From: a virus
Length of the DNA stretch: 32,890 nucleotides
Virus record (IMG/VR): IMGVR_UViG_3300042691_022595
Coordinates: 1 to 32,890 of that record
Reading direction: 5' to 3' (one strand)
Shown here: piece by piece, positions 24,204 to 32,286 of the stretch
Layout of the letters: each line of letters opens with the position of its first letter
How positions within the stretch are numbered: position 1 is the stretch's first letter
The notes under the pieces: generated by a model
Databases searched by the model: none
What the model was told of the DNA's origin: nothing
The model's input: the letters and a program-made list of their open reading frames with translations, nothing else
Program-made: the position numbers and the translations under genes

Positions 24204-24947
24204 ATGCCTACTCAGGACTACGCGGCTAGTGTCCAGGGTGTCGCTGTCCGCATCACCGCGCTGGAGTCCAACGGAGCACTCTCCACGACCGCCGGTCGTT
24301 CCGTCGTCACCTCAGCGTTCACGCGTGTTTCGTTCACCCCCGAGTACGAAGAGGGCGACGAAGTCACCGAGAAGGGCGCAGACGGCGCTGTCTGCGTCAC
24401 GTACAAGGCACCTGACACGCTCAAGCGCGTCAACTTCGAGATCGCGATTTGCGAGCCCGACCCCGAGATCACCTACCTGCTGGGTGGCGGTGTACTGCTG
24501 ACCGACGGCAGCCCCGTTGTCGCTTCCGGCTGGGCCGCACCGAAGATCGGTGAGGACCCGACTCCGAACGGCGTCGCGATTGAGGTCTGGTCGCGTGCGA
24601 TCCAGGACGGCAAGATCGCCAACACGAACCCGTACTTCCACTGGATCTTCCCCTACGTCAAGACGCGTGCGTCCGGCGACCGGGTTGTGGAGAACGGCCT
24701 GCTCGCAAACACCTTCGAGGGATTCGGTGTCGGAAACACCGGGTTCAACGAAGGCCCCGACGGTCGCTGGAACTGGCCTGCTGTGGACGACCGTGCGTAC
24801 GCGTACGCTCGCTCCGCCTGGGCGCCGGTCGGACTCAAGGGACCATACACCTGGAACGCGACGACTGGTGTCGGCACTGCCGTAACCACGATCACGGACC
24901 CGGGTGCTGGTATCGGAACTGGCGACAGCATCTACGACGCAGTGTGA
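24204..24947 (+). CDS. Major tail (tail tube) protein
   Basis: This 247-aa protein has a strong ribosome site (GAAGGGAAGG) before the ATG at 24204. It matches the actinobacteriophage major tail protein type: N-terminal VQGVAVRITALESNGA, an FTPEYEEGDEVTEKGADG strand pair, then TYKAPDTLKRVNFEIAICEP and DPEITYLLGGGVLLTDG, and GVAIEVWSRAIQDGK. It should polymerise into the tail tube around the tape measure. The start codon also lies in a small 6-bp palindrome (AGGCAT-CAC-ATGCCT, 24195-24209). In most siphophages the connectors come before the tail tube; here the tube gene comes first. A strong hairpin lies after its stop. Confidence 0.85.
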   Translation: MPTQDYAASVQGVAVRITALESNGALSTTAGRSVVTSAFTRVSFTPEYEEGDEVTEKGADGAVCVTYKAPDTLKRVNFEIAICEPDPEITYLLGGGVLLTDGSPVVASGWAAPKIGEDPTPNGVAIEVWSRAIQDGKIANTNPYFHWIFPYVKTRASGDRVVENGLLANTFEGFGVGNTGFNEGPDGRWNWPAVDDRAYAYARSAWAPVGLKGPYTWNATTGVGTAVTTITDPGAGIGTGDSIYDAV

Positions 24948-24953
24948 TTCGTT

Positions 24954-24993
24954 GGCAGCGCGTGGGCCCGGTATACTGGGCTCACGCGCTGTC
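24954..24993 (+). terminator. Strong hairpin after the tail-tube gene, possible terminator
   Basis: An ~18-bp stem, with three G-U pairs on the plus strand, pairs 24954-24971 with 24976-24993 around a TATA loop. It begins 7 bases after the tail-tube stop. No T tract follows, so it may be an attenuator, RNA-processing site or mRNA-stabilising element rather than a full terminator. TATACT (24972-24977) in the loop also resembles a -10 box, without a well-placed -35. Confidence 0.55.
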
Positions 24994-25015
24994 GCTTAGT
25001 TAGGGAAGGTTCGCG

Positions 25016-26056
25016 ATGTATTGGATCACCGCACAAGATCTTGATTCGCCCTCTTCCCCGTACGCAGAAGAGGCAGTACAGGCTGCCTCGTACATCCTGT
25101 GGCAGTTGTCCGGCCGCCGGTTTGCCGGTCTGTCGACCAGCACCGAGATCTACCGCTCAACTCCGTCTTCGCTTGACGACATCATTGCGCTGTCGGTAAG
25201 TGGCGGTATGGTTAACGTCCGATGCTCCGGATGCGGCGCCACACACTGTGTCTGGCTGCGCCAGCGCCCGGTGCGGGACATCGTCGAACTTACAGTGGAT
25301 GGTGCTGTTGTTCCGAGCAACAAGTACATTTTGCTCGATCGCAACCGCATCGTTCCATCCTCCCCAACTACGTGCTGGGGAACGAGCACGGCTGACATCG
25401 TGGTGACATATACCCACGGTGCCGAGGTCCCCGCCGCTGGCCTCCTGGCCGCAAAGGAACTCGCCAACCAGATTCTCTACTCGGCCTCGAACGACGACCG
25501 ATGCCGCCTCCCAGATCGCGTCACCTCGATTTCGCGTCAGGGCGTCTCGTGGACGATCATCGACCCGCAAGACTTCCTTGACAAGGGGCGCACCGGGCTC
25601 TACCTCGTCGACCTCTTCCTCAAGACGGTCAACCCGACCGGATCCCGCGTCCGCGCGCGCGTCTTCTCTCCCGACATTCGGACCGCCGGAAAGATCGCGC
25701 GGCCCGTCCCCAACCAACCATCTGGTTCGGTCCTCACCGTGACCGCGCTCCGCGGGGACCCCTTCACCACGGTGCTCGGATACGCGACCGAAGACGTCAT
25801 CGTCGTGCAGATCACGGCACACTCTGGAGCCTCCTGGGAGATTCCGCAGCGGATGCTCGTACGTAATGGGACTACCGGAATCTGGAGTCTCGTTGGAACG
25901 CTCCCGCAGGACACCTCTCTGGTCCCGAATAAGGCCCTCATTGACGTGTTTGGGGTAGACGGAACGGCGATCACGCACCTGTCTACGAGAACGATTTTCC
26001 GCGCGGGGAGTACGTCTGACGGCGACAACTACTCGGATCCTTACGTTGCCCCGTAG
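25016..26056 (+). CDS. Head-to-tail connector (gp6-like adaptor) with long C-terminus
   Basis: This 346-aa protein has TAGGGAAGG before the ATG at 25016. The first ~200 residues have the layout of HK97 gp6-type head-tail adaptors in actinobacteriophages: N-terminal EEAVQAASYILWQLSGRRF, an RPVRDIVELTVDG...YILLDRNRIV strand pair, a DIVVTYTHGAEVPAAG motif and helix, then RLPDRVTSISRQGVSWT, DPQDFL and TGLYLVDLFLKTVNP. RCSGCGATHC (~70-79) may bind metal. The last ~120 residues are a beta-rich extension (VLTVTALRGDPF, VIVVQITAHS) not expected for a basic connector. The protein should close the portal and join the tail. Confidence 0.78.
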   Translation: MYWITAQDLDSPSSPYAEEAVQAASYILWQLSGRRFAGLSTSTEIYRSTPSSLDDIIALSVSGGMVNVRCSGCGATHCVWLRQRPVRDIVELTVDGAVVPSNKYILLDRNRIVPSSPTTCWGTSTADIVVTYTHGAEVPAAGLLAAKELANQILYSASNDDRCRLPDRVTSISRQGVSWTIIDPQDFLDKGRTGLYLVDLFLKTVNPTGSRVRARVFSPDIRTAGKIARPVPNQPSGSVLTVTALRGDPFTTVLGYATEDVIVVQITAHSGASWEIPQRMLVRNGTTGIWSLVGTLPQDTSLVPNKALIDVFGVDGTAITHLSTRTIFRAGSTSDGDNYSDPYVAP

Positions 26057-26090
26057 GAGATGATCTCGACCAAACATCGCACTAATGCGG

Positions 26091-26120
26091 TACTATAGGC
26101 ACACCGACTACTTTCAGGAG
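26091..26120 (+). promoter_or_regulatory. Possible promoter and ribosome site of the 60-aa gene
   Basis: TACTAT at 26091-26096 resembles a -10 box and TCGACC at 26066-26071 is a weak -35, but the spacer is 19 bases. CAGGAG (26115-26120) then sits 6 bases before the ATG at 26127. The ribosome site is clear; the promoter is doubtful. Confidence 0.3.
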
Positions 26121-26126
26121 ATTAGC

Positions 26127-26309
26127 ATGACCATGAAGAACTTCCGCGCCGTCGACATGCCGAGCGGCCCCGCAGCCCCTGCTTCCGCTCCGGTCGAGCC
26201 AGTCGTCGAGCCAGTCGCGCTGATCACCGACGAAGGCGCGACCACCATCGCCGACTCCTCTGTGAACGAGGGCGGGACGGTCACGGATGCCGACGCGCCT
26301 ACCGTCTGA
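26127..26309 (+). CDS. Small Pro/Val-rich acidic protein
   Basis: ATG at 26127 is the start because AGGAG lies 6 bases upstream; the earlier start at 26085 is not preceded by a ribosome site. The 60-aa product has a short basic start (MTMKNFRAVDMPSG), a PAAPASAPVEPVVEPVAL linker and an acidic, Thr/Asp-rich end. It looks disordered, with no known family. Such small acidic proteins occur between connector and tail-terminator genes in actinobacteriophages without assigned roles. Its end overlaps the next gene by 23 bases. Confidence 0.7.
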   Translation: MTMKNFRAVDMPSGPAAPASAPVEPVVEPVALITDEGATTIADSSVNEGGTVTDADAPTV

Positions 26310-26787
26310 GTTCGTAGGCGCCTCAGAGCGTCAACGGTCGGTGGTCACTCTACTGGACACAGTCCTTGAGGGGATCATTGATTTCTACAGGCAGGAAAGT
26401 ACTCCGCTTCCGGATAAACGGTACTGGGCTATAGGTGACGTCTCTGCTGACTGTGAGCAGTTGACGGTCACGTTAGTTCAGACCTACCTCGGTCTTCCAG
26501 GAACAGAGAGTTTCGACCCTGTCACGTGCAACAGTCCACGGACCGCCGTAATCGGGATCCAGATTTTGCGGAAGGTTCCCGTCGTTGGGCCAACCGGGAA
26601 GAACGTCCCCACCAGTACCAGCATCCAAGAACTAAGTGTCGGACCTGCGATTGACGCATGGATGCTTATGGACGCCCTGGCGGCTATCGACATCTTCAAC
26701 AGCCAAGTGGTGCTATCCATCAACGCAGTTGCGCCTCAGGGTGGGCTACACGGAATCATCGCGACTTACGCGATGCAGATCCCATAG
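26287..26787 (+). CDS. Tail terminator/tail-completion-like protein
   Basis: This 166-aa protein starts at the ATG at 26287, inside the end of the previous gene; the ribosome site is weak, so coupling is likely. The sequence has an N-terminal helix (VVTLLDTVLEGIIDFYRQ), a strand pair (QLTVTLVQTYLGLPG), then AVIGIQILRKVPVVG and a C-terminal WMLMDALAAIDIF...VVLSINAVAPQGGLHGIIATYA. This alpha/beta layout and its position before the neck protein fit tail terminator proteins, which cap the tube. The family match is not certain; it could be another neck component. Confidence 0.65.
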   Translation: MPTRLPSEFVGASERQRSVVTLLDTVLEGIIDFYRQESTPLPDKRYWAIGDVSADCEQLTVTLVQTYLGLPGTESFDPVTCNSPRTAVIGIQILRKVPVVGPTGKNVPTSTSIQELSVGPAIDAWMLMDALAAIDIFNSQVVLSINAVAPQGGLHGIIATYAMQIP

Positions 26788-26796
26788 GAGATCGCG

Positions 26797-27201
26797 GTGG
26801 CGGGCACCTTCAAGTTGAACGAGCGTGGCATCAACAGCGTCCTGAACAGTCCACGAGGGGATGTCGCAAAGGATCTACAAAGACGGGCGCGGCTCGTAGC
26901 GATGGCCGCAAAACAGCGTGTCGGAGTTGACACAGGCCTGCTTCGGAAGAGTATTCACACGACTAAGGTGGCCCGCGGCTACACCGGACTCATCGTCTCG
27001 GTGAGAGCACCAGTACACTACGCGCTGATGCACCACAACGGAACCCGCCCACACACAATCTCTAAGCGCCCAGGGAGGATTGTGCGGTTCCCGAGCAGAG
27101 GTCAGATCGTATTCGCTGACGTCGTCATCCACCCAGGTACGCGTCCAAACCCATTCCTGCTAAGTTCACTCGAACTCGCGGGGGATCGCTCCAGAGTGTA
27201 G
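26797..27201 (+). CDS. HK97 gp10-like neck/tail-completion protein
   Basis: GTG at 26797 is the start, with TAGGAGA just upstream and a 9-base gap after the previous stop. The 134-aa protein carries hallmarks of the HK97 gp10-like family: an N-terminal DLQRRARLVAMAAKQRVGVDTGLLRKSI segment split here as helix plus VDTGLLRKSI, a central APVHYALMHHNGTRPHTI strand-helix, and a terminal HPGTRPNPFLLSSL motif. These proteins sit at the head-tail joint or complete the tail. It is followed by a leader of about 70 bases with a hairpin. Confidence 0.82.
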   Translation: MAGTFKLNERGINSVLNSPRGDVAKDLQRRARLVAMAAKQRVGVDTGLLRKSIHTTKVARGYTGLIVSVRAPVHYALMHHNGTRPHTISKRPGRIVRFPSRGQIVFADVVIHPGTRPNPFLLSSLELAGDRSRV

Positions 27202-27243
27202 TAGACTGACCCTCATCACTCGCCCTCTGAACCCCAGTAGGGC
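27202..27243 (+). promoter_or_regulatory. Possible -10 box and leader hairpin before chaperone gene
   Basis: TAGACT (27202-27207) follows the stop codon of the neck gene but has no good -35. A hairpin comes next: GCCCT (27222-27226) with AGGGC (27239-27243) and CTG with CAG inside, with one bulged T and a 5-base loop. The ribosome site GAGGAG (27257-27262) lies outside the stem. Confidence 0.35.
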
Positions 27244-27271
27244 ATCGACAGCATCTGAGGAGACACGGACA

Positions 27272-27679
27272 ATGGCTCGACACAAGGATTTCGGTGACAG
27301 TGGAGTTTACCGACCCGAAGAACTCGAAGACATCTCGTTCGACTTGCTAGGTCAGACCTTCCGCTGCGTCTCTATCCTCCCTGGCTCTGCTCTGGTCCAG
27401 ATCATCGAGACCACTGAGAGTGGTAACGGCGTTGGCGTGATCAACGAACTGTTCCGTGACGCCATCGTCGAAGAAGATCAGGAACGATTCTTCGCCCTTC
27501 TGGACGGCAAAGAGTTTGTCGTCTCGATTGAGACGCTTCTCGAGATCCTCCAATGGCTCGTGGAGCAGTACGCGCAGCGCCCTACGAAGCGGCCCTCTTC
27601 TTCGGAAGATGGGCAATCGACCACTGGCCTTATTTCCGAGGATGGTATCTCGTCAACTCCGGGATCCTTGGAGGAGTAG
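27272..27679 (+). CDS. Tail assembly chaperone, first frame (G-like)
   Basis: This 135-aa protein begins at the ATG at 27272 with GAGGAG upstream. It lies just before the tape measure gene and overlaps a second frame, the hallmark of lambda G/GT-type chaperones. Features are an EELEDISFDLLGQTFRCV strand pair, a helix around INELFRDAIVEEDQERFF, a LLEILQWLVEQYAQRPTKR helix, and a low-complexity Ser/Gly/Glu tail. It binds the tape measure and tail tube during assembly and is usually absent from the virion. A -1 shift into the next frame would make the longer fusion. Confidence 0.88.
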   Translation: MARHKDFGDSGVYRPEELEDISFDLLGQTFRCVSILPGSALVQIIETTESGNGVGVINELFRDAIVEEDQERFFALLDGKEFVVSIETLLEILQWLVEQYAQRPTKRPSSSEDGQSTTGLISEDGISSTPGSLEE

Positions 27680-28008
27680 GCCCGCGTGGCGCCGAGCACG
27701 CACTCACACGTCTCCCTGCCGCCGACTTCCTCGACATTGCGCATTACGCGTTTGAGGAAGACATGAAGCCGCGTGAAGAGGGTGTGGCTGAGGCTAAGAG
27801 CCGCGTTCGCGGTGTTACGTACTCTATGTATGGGGTAGAATCATACCAGTGGGGAACCAAGGGTACGGCTAGCGGAACGCGAGACGTATCTGATCCCACT
27901 GTGTTGTCCCCGGCGTCCAATACGACACGGAAGCCGTACGTTCCCCCCACCCCCATGACAGACGACCCGAACCGGCCCTATCAGGGGCTTGACGTACCAT
28001 TGGGTTGA
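27553..28008 (+). CDS. Tail assembly chaperone, second frame (T-like, via -1 frameshift)
   Basis: This frame is -1 to the G-like frame and is open from 27532 to 28008; the ATG at 27553 is the first start codon, but it lacks a clear ribosome site, so it is probably reached by programmed frameshifting. The APYEAALFFGRWAIDHWPYF segment resembles the T part of actinobacteriophage chaperones. A further helical part (PAADFLDIAHYAFEEDMKP) and a disordered end follow. The overlap lies at 27532-27679. No classic X-XXY-YYZ heptamer is present; CCT-ACG at 27581-27586, where CCT can re-pair with CCC one base back, is a candidate. Coordinates show the frame, not the true start. Confidence 0.8.
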   Translation: MARGAVRAAPYEAALFFGRWAIDHWPYFRGWYLVNSGILGGVGPRGAEHALTRLPAADFLDIAHYAFEEDMKPREEGVAEAKSRVRGVTYSMYGVESYQWGTKGTASGTRDVSDPTVLSPASNTTRKPYVPPTPMTDDPNRPYQGLDVPLG

Positions 28009-28023
28009 GGGTGAGGTGGCACG

Positions 28024-31000
28024 GTGGCGGTTGTTGGAGAAGCCTATGTCAACATCCGCGCCGTTGGCGACAAGTTTCGCGGTGATCTTGCAAAGATCTT
28101 GCTCAAGGGCGCAGAAGACGCCAAAGCCGGAGGAGAACTTCTCGGCGAGGAGTGGGGCCAAGGGATAGGCAAGTCATTCAGCAAGAACCTTAACAAGGCG
28201 ATGTCCGACGGCGTCGACGAGGCTAATTCGTACTTGGCGAACAACCTCGAGACCGATCTCGCACCGATAAAATTAAACGTCGATACGGGAGAGTCTCGAC
28301 GGGAAGTAGACGAACTAGACGACTTGGTGCAGGACGTCGTCCGGTCTGTTACTTCTGGAGCAGGTGGGGGCGGAGGTGGTGGGGCATTTACGTGGTTGAC
28401 TAGGGGAGCAGAAAGCGCTGCTGCTACTCTCGACATTCTGGTGCTCACGAGCAATATTCTTGGCCCGCTTCTGGCAAGCCTAGTAGGCGCCGTATCCGCA
28501 CTTGGAACCTCACTTTTCGCTCTTGGATCAGCCGCTGCTTCTGCCGCCCCAGCGCTCGCTGTGCTCCCGGGACTGCTTGCCGCCATCGCGCAGGGTGGAA
28601 TCGTCGCCAGACTGGGGTTCAGCGGGGTCGGCGAAGCCATTTCCGCAGGAACAGATCTACTCAACAAGCAAGCCGGTGCCGGGGCCAGATCTGCCCAGGC
28701 AAGTGTGTCAAACGTGCGCGCCATCGAAGCCGCACAGCGTCAACTTCGTGACGCCTATCAGCGAGCCGCCGATACCGCGCAGAGTTCGCTTGAGCGGATC
28801 GCTGACGCCGAACGAGATCTCGCTGATGCAGTCAACCGGTCGCGCATCGCGCAGGCCGGTCTCAACGCGGCCCGCAAGGAAGCCGCTGAGCAACTTCAAC
28901 AGTTGGCGTTTAGCGCCGAAGACGCTGTGCTCGCCCAAGAACGTGCAGGACTTTCGTTGCAGGATGCTTGGGCCGAACTCCAGGCAATCCAAGACCTTCC
29001 AGCCGACAATCGTACGCGCATCGAAGCGGAACTTGCGTTCAAGGAGGCCGACCTCAACTACCGACAGGCCAAGGATCGCGCTAGCGACCTTGCCGAGGAG
29101 CAGCGGGTTGCGGCCAGGGCTGGAATCGAAGGCTCCAGAGAAGTCGTTGACGCAAAGAACGAGATTGCTGAGGCTGACCAACGTGTCATTGATAGCCAGC
29201 GCGCCGTCACTGAGGCGTTCGATGACCAGCGACGTGCAGCGCGCGACGCGGCAGAGGGAATCTCAGACGCCCAGCGTGCGCTCCAACTCGCGTACCAGAC
29301 AGGCCAGTCTGGTGCCACACAGGTTGCCACTGCCACCAACAAGTATCAGCAGGCCCTCAGTGACCTAGTTCCTGCACAGCGAGAGTTTGTCAAGTTCATC
29401 GTAAGTCTGAACCCGCTGTTGAAGGCACTCAAGGGTGAAATCGCAGACGGGCTGTTCCCCCCGATCACGAAGGCACTCGATGCCCTGCTCGGTAAGACTG
29501 GAGTCGGGTCGTTCTTCGCCACACTAAAGACGGCTCTCGGTGATACGGGAACGGTGATCGGTGAGTTCTTGGGTGGACTCGTCGACATCTTGAATAACCC
29601 GTTCTTCCGGGGCGTGTTCTTCGAGGTCTTGAACGCTAACAACGCGATCCTTAAGGAACTTGGTGGGGCCGGTATCGCCTTCGTCAAAATCCTGCTCCTG
29701 CTGCTGCGTGCAGTCGCCCCTCTCACACTCGAGTTTGCTAAGTGGGTCAACTCCAAGTTGACTGAGTGGGTGGACACGCTCGCCAAGAATAAGGATCTGC
29801 CAGCCTTCTTCAAGAGGGCTGGTGACGCTGCAAAGACCGTTGGAGAGTTCCTTTGGGAACTGGGCGCTGCTCTTAAGGATCTTGGGGAGATCGCTGCTCC
29901 GATCGGACTTGCTCTGTTTGAGGCAATGACCGGAGGTAAGGGTAAAACCCCTGGCGCTGAGGGAAAGAAGGCCATCGAAGAAGGTCCCCTTAGTGGCCTG
30001 CGTCTGTTGCGGACAGAGATTGCAAAGAACAAGGATGGCATCAAGAACTTCTTCGAGGGTGCTGCCAAGAATGCTGGTCCGGTATTCAGTGCCATCTCGG
30101 ACATCGCCAAGGCTTTGCTGTCACTGGGAGACAATCCTGAGGTCGGTACTACGTTTGAGAAGTTGGGGGATCTAGCACCGACAATCCAAAGAATCGGCGA
30201 CAAGTTGGTCGAAGCAGGTCCCGCGCTCGCTGACCTGGCTGCTGAGGCCCTGCGACTCGTAGATGCGTTCACAGACAGTTCCGCTATTGAGACTTTCTTG
30301 AATATTTTCAAGAACGTCTTTGGCTTCATTGCTAACCTCTTGGAAAGCGACGCGGGGGCATGGTTTCTTGGGGTTGCGGGCGCCATCTTTGCCGTGACAC
30401 GGTCCGTTCGTCTCCTGCTACGCACGTTCAAGTTCCTCACCACCGCCACAGTCGGTAACGTCGCCAGCGGAGTGCGTAAAGGCGTCGAGAGGGTTGCCGG
30501 ACAGAAGACAAAGGATGCTGACGGAAACAGAACAGGACCGCGTGCTGGCGGATTAGCACAGACCAGTGCTGGTAAGGCTGTCGCTGATCAGACAAAGAAG
30601 GCGACAGCAGCAGCGAGGCAAGGTGGTCGGAACATCGGGCGGGCGCTCATGGAGGGGATCACGCCTGGGATCGTAGCAGCCACGCCTGCTGCCAACCGAG
30701 CGATGGGACGAGCAGCCGACCTAGTCACTAAGGCCGCGAAGGTCCGATGGCTCATCAGTAGTCCCTCGAAGGTGTTTACTAAACTCGGACGCGACCTGAT
30801 GGCTGGGTTGGCGATCGGCATCCGTACCTCAACGACTCGCGCAGTAGCAGCGGCCCGCGGTGCGGCGTCTGCTACCTCTAAGGCCGCTACGGCGGGGGTT
30901 GCTAAGGGTACCGCCGCAGCCAGGAGTGGTGCCTCTGCTACAGGGGCTGCTGCCTCGCGCGCTGTCGGACCTATCCGTAGACTTGGCGTTACTTCGCGTA

Positions 31001-32286
31001 TTTCTTCGGGTGGCGTGCGAGCACTGGGAGCGGCGGGTCGGGGAGCCCGCGGAGGCCTTCGCCTCCTCGCGGTCGGGATTCGTGGTGTTGGCAGGGCCAT
31101 CACATCAGCGCTCGGCCCCATCGGACTCCTCTTCCTCGCCATCGAGTTCCTCCCCCCGCTGATCAAGAAGTTGTGGGAGGAGAACGAGACGTTCCGCAAG
31201 GTTGTCACGAAGGTCTGGGAGTTTGTCCAGAAGGTCTTCTCTGGGGCCCTCGAAATCATCAAGGGAGTGTTCAACTGGGTCAAGGAGAACTGGCCTCTGC
31301 TGCTGGCTATCATCACCGGCCCTATCGGCTTGGCCGTCCTCGCAATCACTAAGAACTGGGACACGATCAAGGGCGCAATCAGCGCCGTGATTGAGTGGGT
31401 CAAGACAAACTGGCCTTTGCTGCTGGCTATCATCACTGGACCTATCGGTCTGGCCGTACTAGCCGTCGTGAGGAACTGGGACTCGATCAAGAACACGTTC
31501 ATTGCGGTCAAAGATCGAGTTGTTGAGACGATTGGCAATCTGGTCGAAAACTTCCGAACCAGATTTGAGAACATCAAGACGAATGTTGGTAACGCATTCC
31601 AGGCGATTCGCGATAGGTGGGAGGCGGTCAAGAATCGAGTTCTTGCAGCGGTCGCTGCCGTTGTCGAGTTCTTCCGAACCAGATTTGAGAACATCAAGAC
31701 GAATGTTGGTAACGCATTCCAGGCGATTCGCGATAGGTGGGATACCGTAAAGCAGGGAGTCGTTGATGGTGTCAATAGTATTGTGCGCTTCTTCCGTGAA
31801 CTCCCTGGTAGGATCAGCAGCGCCGCAAAGAATGCCTTCAAGGGACTCTACAACGGGTTTGCTGACATTCTGAACAATATGATCGAGCAGTGGAACAAGT
31901 TCGAGTTGAAGATTGGAGGAGCAGAGTTCAAGGTTGGGGGTGTGGGTGTTAAAGTTCCAGAATTCACACTCAGAACCCCTGACATTGGTTTCCGCATCCC
32001 TCGACTGGCGAGCGGTGGCGTTGTGTCGTCTACTGGTGGAGGTATCATCGCCCAGATCGCTGAGGCTGGTCGGTCGGAGCGTGTCACCCCCCTTGACTCG
32101 AACGGGTTCAGTGCTGCTGAACGCGCTATGATTAAGATCCTGTCAGACGCGCAGAACTCCGACAAGTCGGTCAACGTACAAGTCTTTGTCGGGACACGAC
32201 AGATTGAGGATATTGTGGATGTCAAGGTGAACGGGAAGTCGACTACGGATGCCCGGACTGACCGTTACTCGCGACCGGCAATCTGA
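28024..32286 (+). CDS. Tape measure protein
   Basis: This 1420-aa protein starts at the GTG at 28024. It has the expected composition: N-terminal AYVNIRAVGDKFRGDLAKIL, a hydrophobic segment at about 130-195, a long helical/coiled-coil part (~235-430), further hydrophobic helices (~530-570 and ~775-795), an Ala/Arg-rich region around 860-1010 and a C-terminal ASGGVVSSTGGGIIAQIAEA motif. It sets tail length; at about 1.5 angstrom per residue, 1420 residues would give a tail near 210 nm, which is a rule-of-thumb estimate. Four 40-residue repeats lie at about 1080-1240. It follows the chaperones and overlaps the next gene by one base. Confidence 0.96.
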   Translation: MAVVGEAYVNIRAVGDKFRGDLAKILLKGAEDAKAGGELLGEEWGQGIGKSFSKNLNKAMSDGVDEANSYLANNLETDLAPIKLNVDTGESRREVDELDDLVQDVVRSVTSGAGGGGGGGAFTWLTRGAESAAATLDILVLTSNILGPLLASLVGAVSALGTSLFALGSAAASAAPALAVLPGLLAAIAQGGIVARLGFSGVGEAISAGTDLLNKQAGAGARSAQASVSNVRAIEAAQRQLRDAYQRAADTAQSSLERIADAERDLADAVNRSRIAQAGLNAARKEAAEQLQQLAFSAEDAVLAQERAGLSLQDAWAELQAIQDLPADNRTRIEAELAFKEADLNYRQAKDRASDLAEEQRVAARAGIEGSREVVDAKNEIAEADQRVIDSQRAVTEAFDDQRRAARDAAEGISDAQRALQLAYQTGQSGATQVATATNKYQQALSDLVPAQREFVKFIVSLNPLLKALKGEIADGLFPPITKALDALLGKTGVGSFFATLKTALGDTGTVIGEFLGGLVDILNNPFFRGVFFEVLNANNAILKELGGAGIAFVKILLLLLRAVAPLTLEFAKWVNSKLTEWVDTLAKNKDLPAFFKRAGDAAKTVGEFLWELGAALKDLGEIAAPIGLALFEAMTGGKGKTPGAEGKKAIEEGPLSGLRLLRTEIAKNKDGIKNFFEGAAKNAGPVFSAISDIAKALLSLGDNPEVGTTFEKLGDLAPTIQRIGDKLVEAGPALADLAAEALRLVDAFTDSSAIETFLNIFKNVFGFIANLLESDAGAWFLGVAGAIFAVTRSVRLLLRTFKFLTTATVGNVASGVRKGVERVAGQKTKDADGNRTGPRAGGLAQTSAGKAVADQTKKATAAARQGGRNIGRALMEGITPGIVAATPAANRAMGRAADLVTKAAKVRWLISSPSKVFTKLGRDLMAGLAIGIRTSTTRAVAAARGAASATSKAATAGVAKGTAAARSGASATGAAASRAVGPIRRLGVTSRISSGGVRALGAAGRGARGGLRLLAVGIRGVGRAITSALGPIGLLFLAIEFLPPLIKKLWEENETFRKVVTKVWEFVQKVFSGALEIIKGVFNWVKENWPLLLAIITGPIGLAVLAITKNWDTIKGAISAVIEWVKTNWPLLLAIITGPIGLAVLAVVRNWDSIKNTFIAVKDRVVETIGNLVENFRTRFENIKTNVGNAFQAIRDRWEAVKNRVLAAVAAVVEFFRTRFENIKTNVGNAFQAIRDRWDTVKQGVVDGVNSIVRFFRELPGRISSAAKNAFKGLYNGFADILNNMIEQWNKFELKIGGAEFKVGGVGVKVPEFTLRTPDIGFRIPRLASGGVVSSTGGGIIAQIAEAGRSERVTPLDSNGFSAAERAMIKILSDAQNSDKSVNVQVFVGTRQIEDIVDVKVNGKSTTDARTDRYSRPAI
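31261..31800 (+). repeat. 120-bp (40-residue) repeats in the tape measure
   Basis: Units begin at about 31261, 31381, 31501 and 31621, with a partial fifth at 31741-31800, all exactly 120 bases apart. Units 1 and 2 share a WVKxNWPLLLAIITGPIGLA core; units 3 and 4 share FFRTRFENIKTNVGNAFQAI. Between 3 and 4, 72 bases (31551-31622 and 31671-31742) are identical, which points to recent duplication. Confidence 0.9.

Noticed and set aside
30588-31841. 417-codon minus-strand ORF opposite the tape measure
   Set aside because: Repeats in it are only the reverse of the tape-measure repeats; composition is not protein-like.
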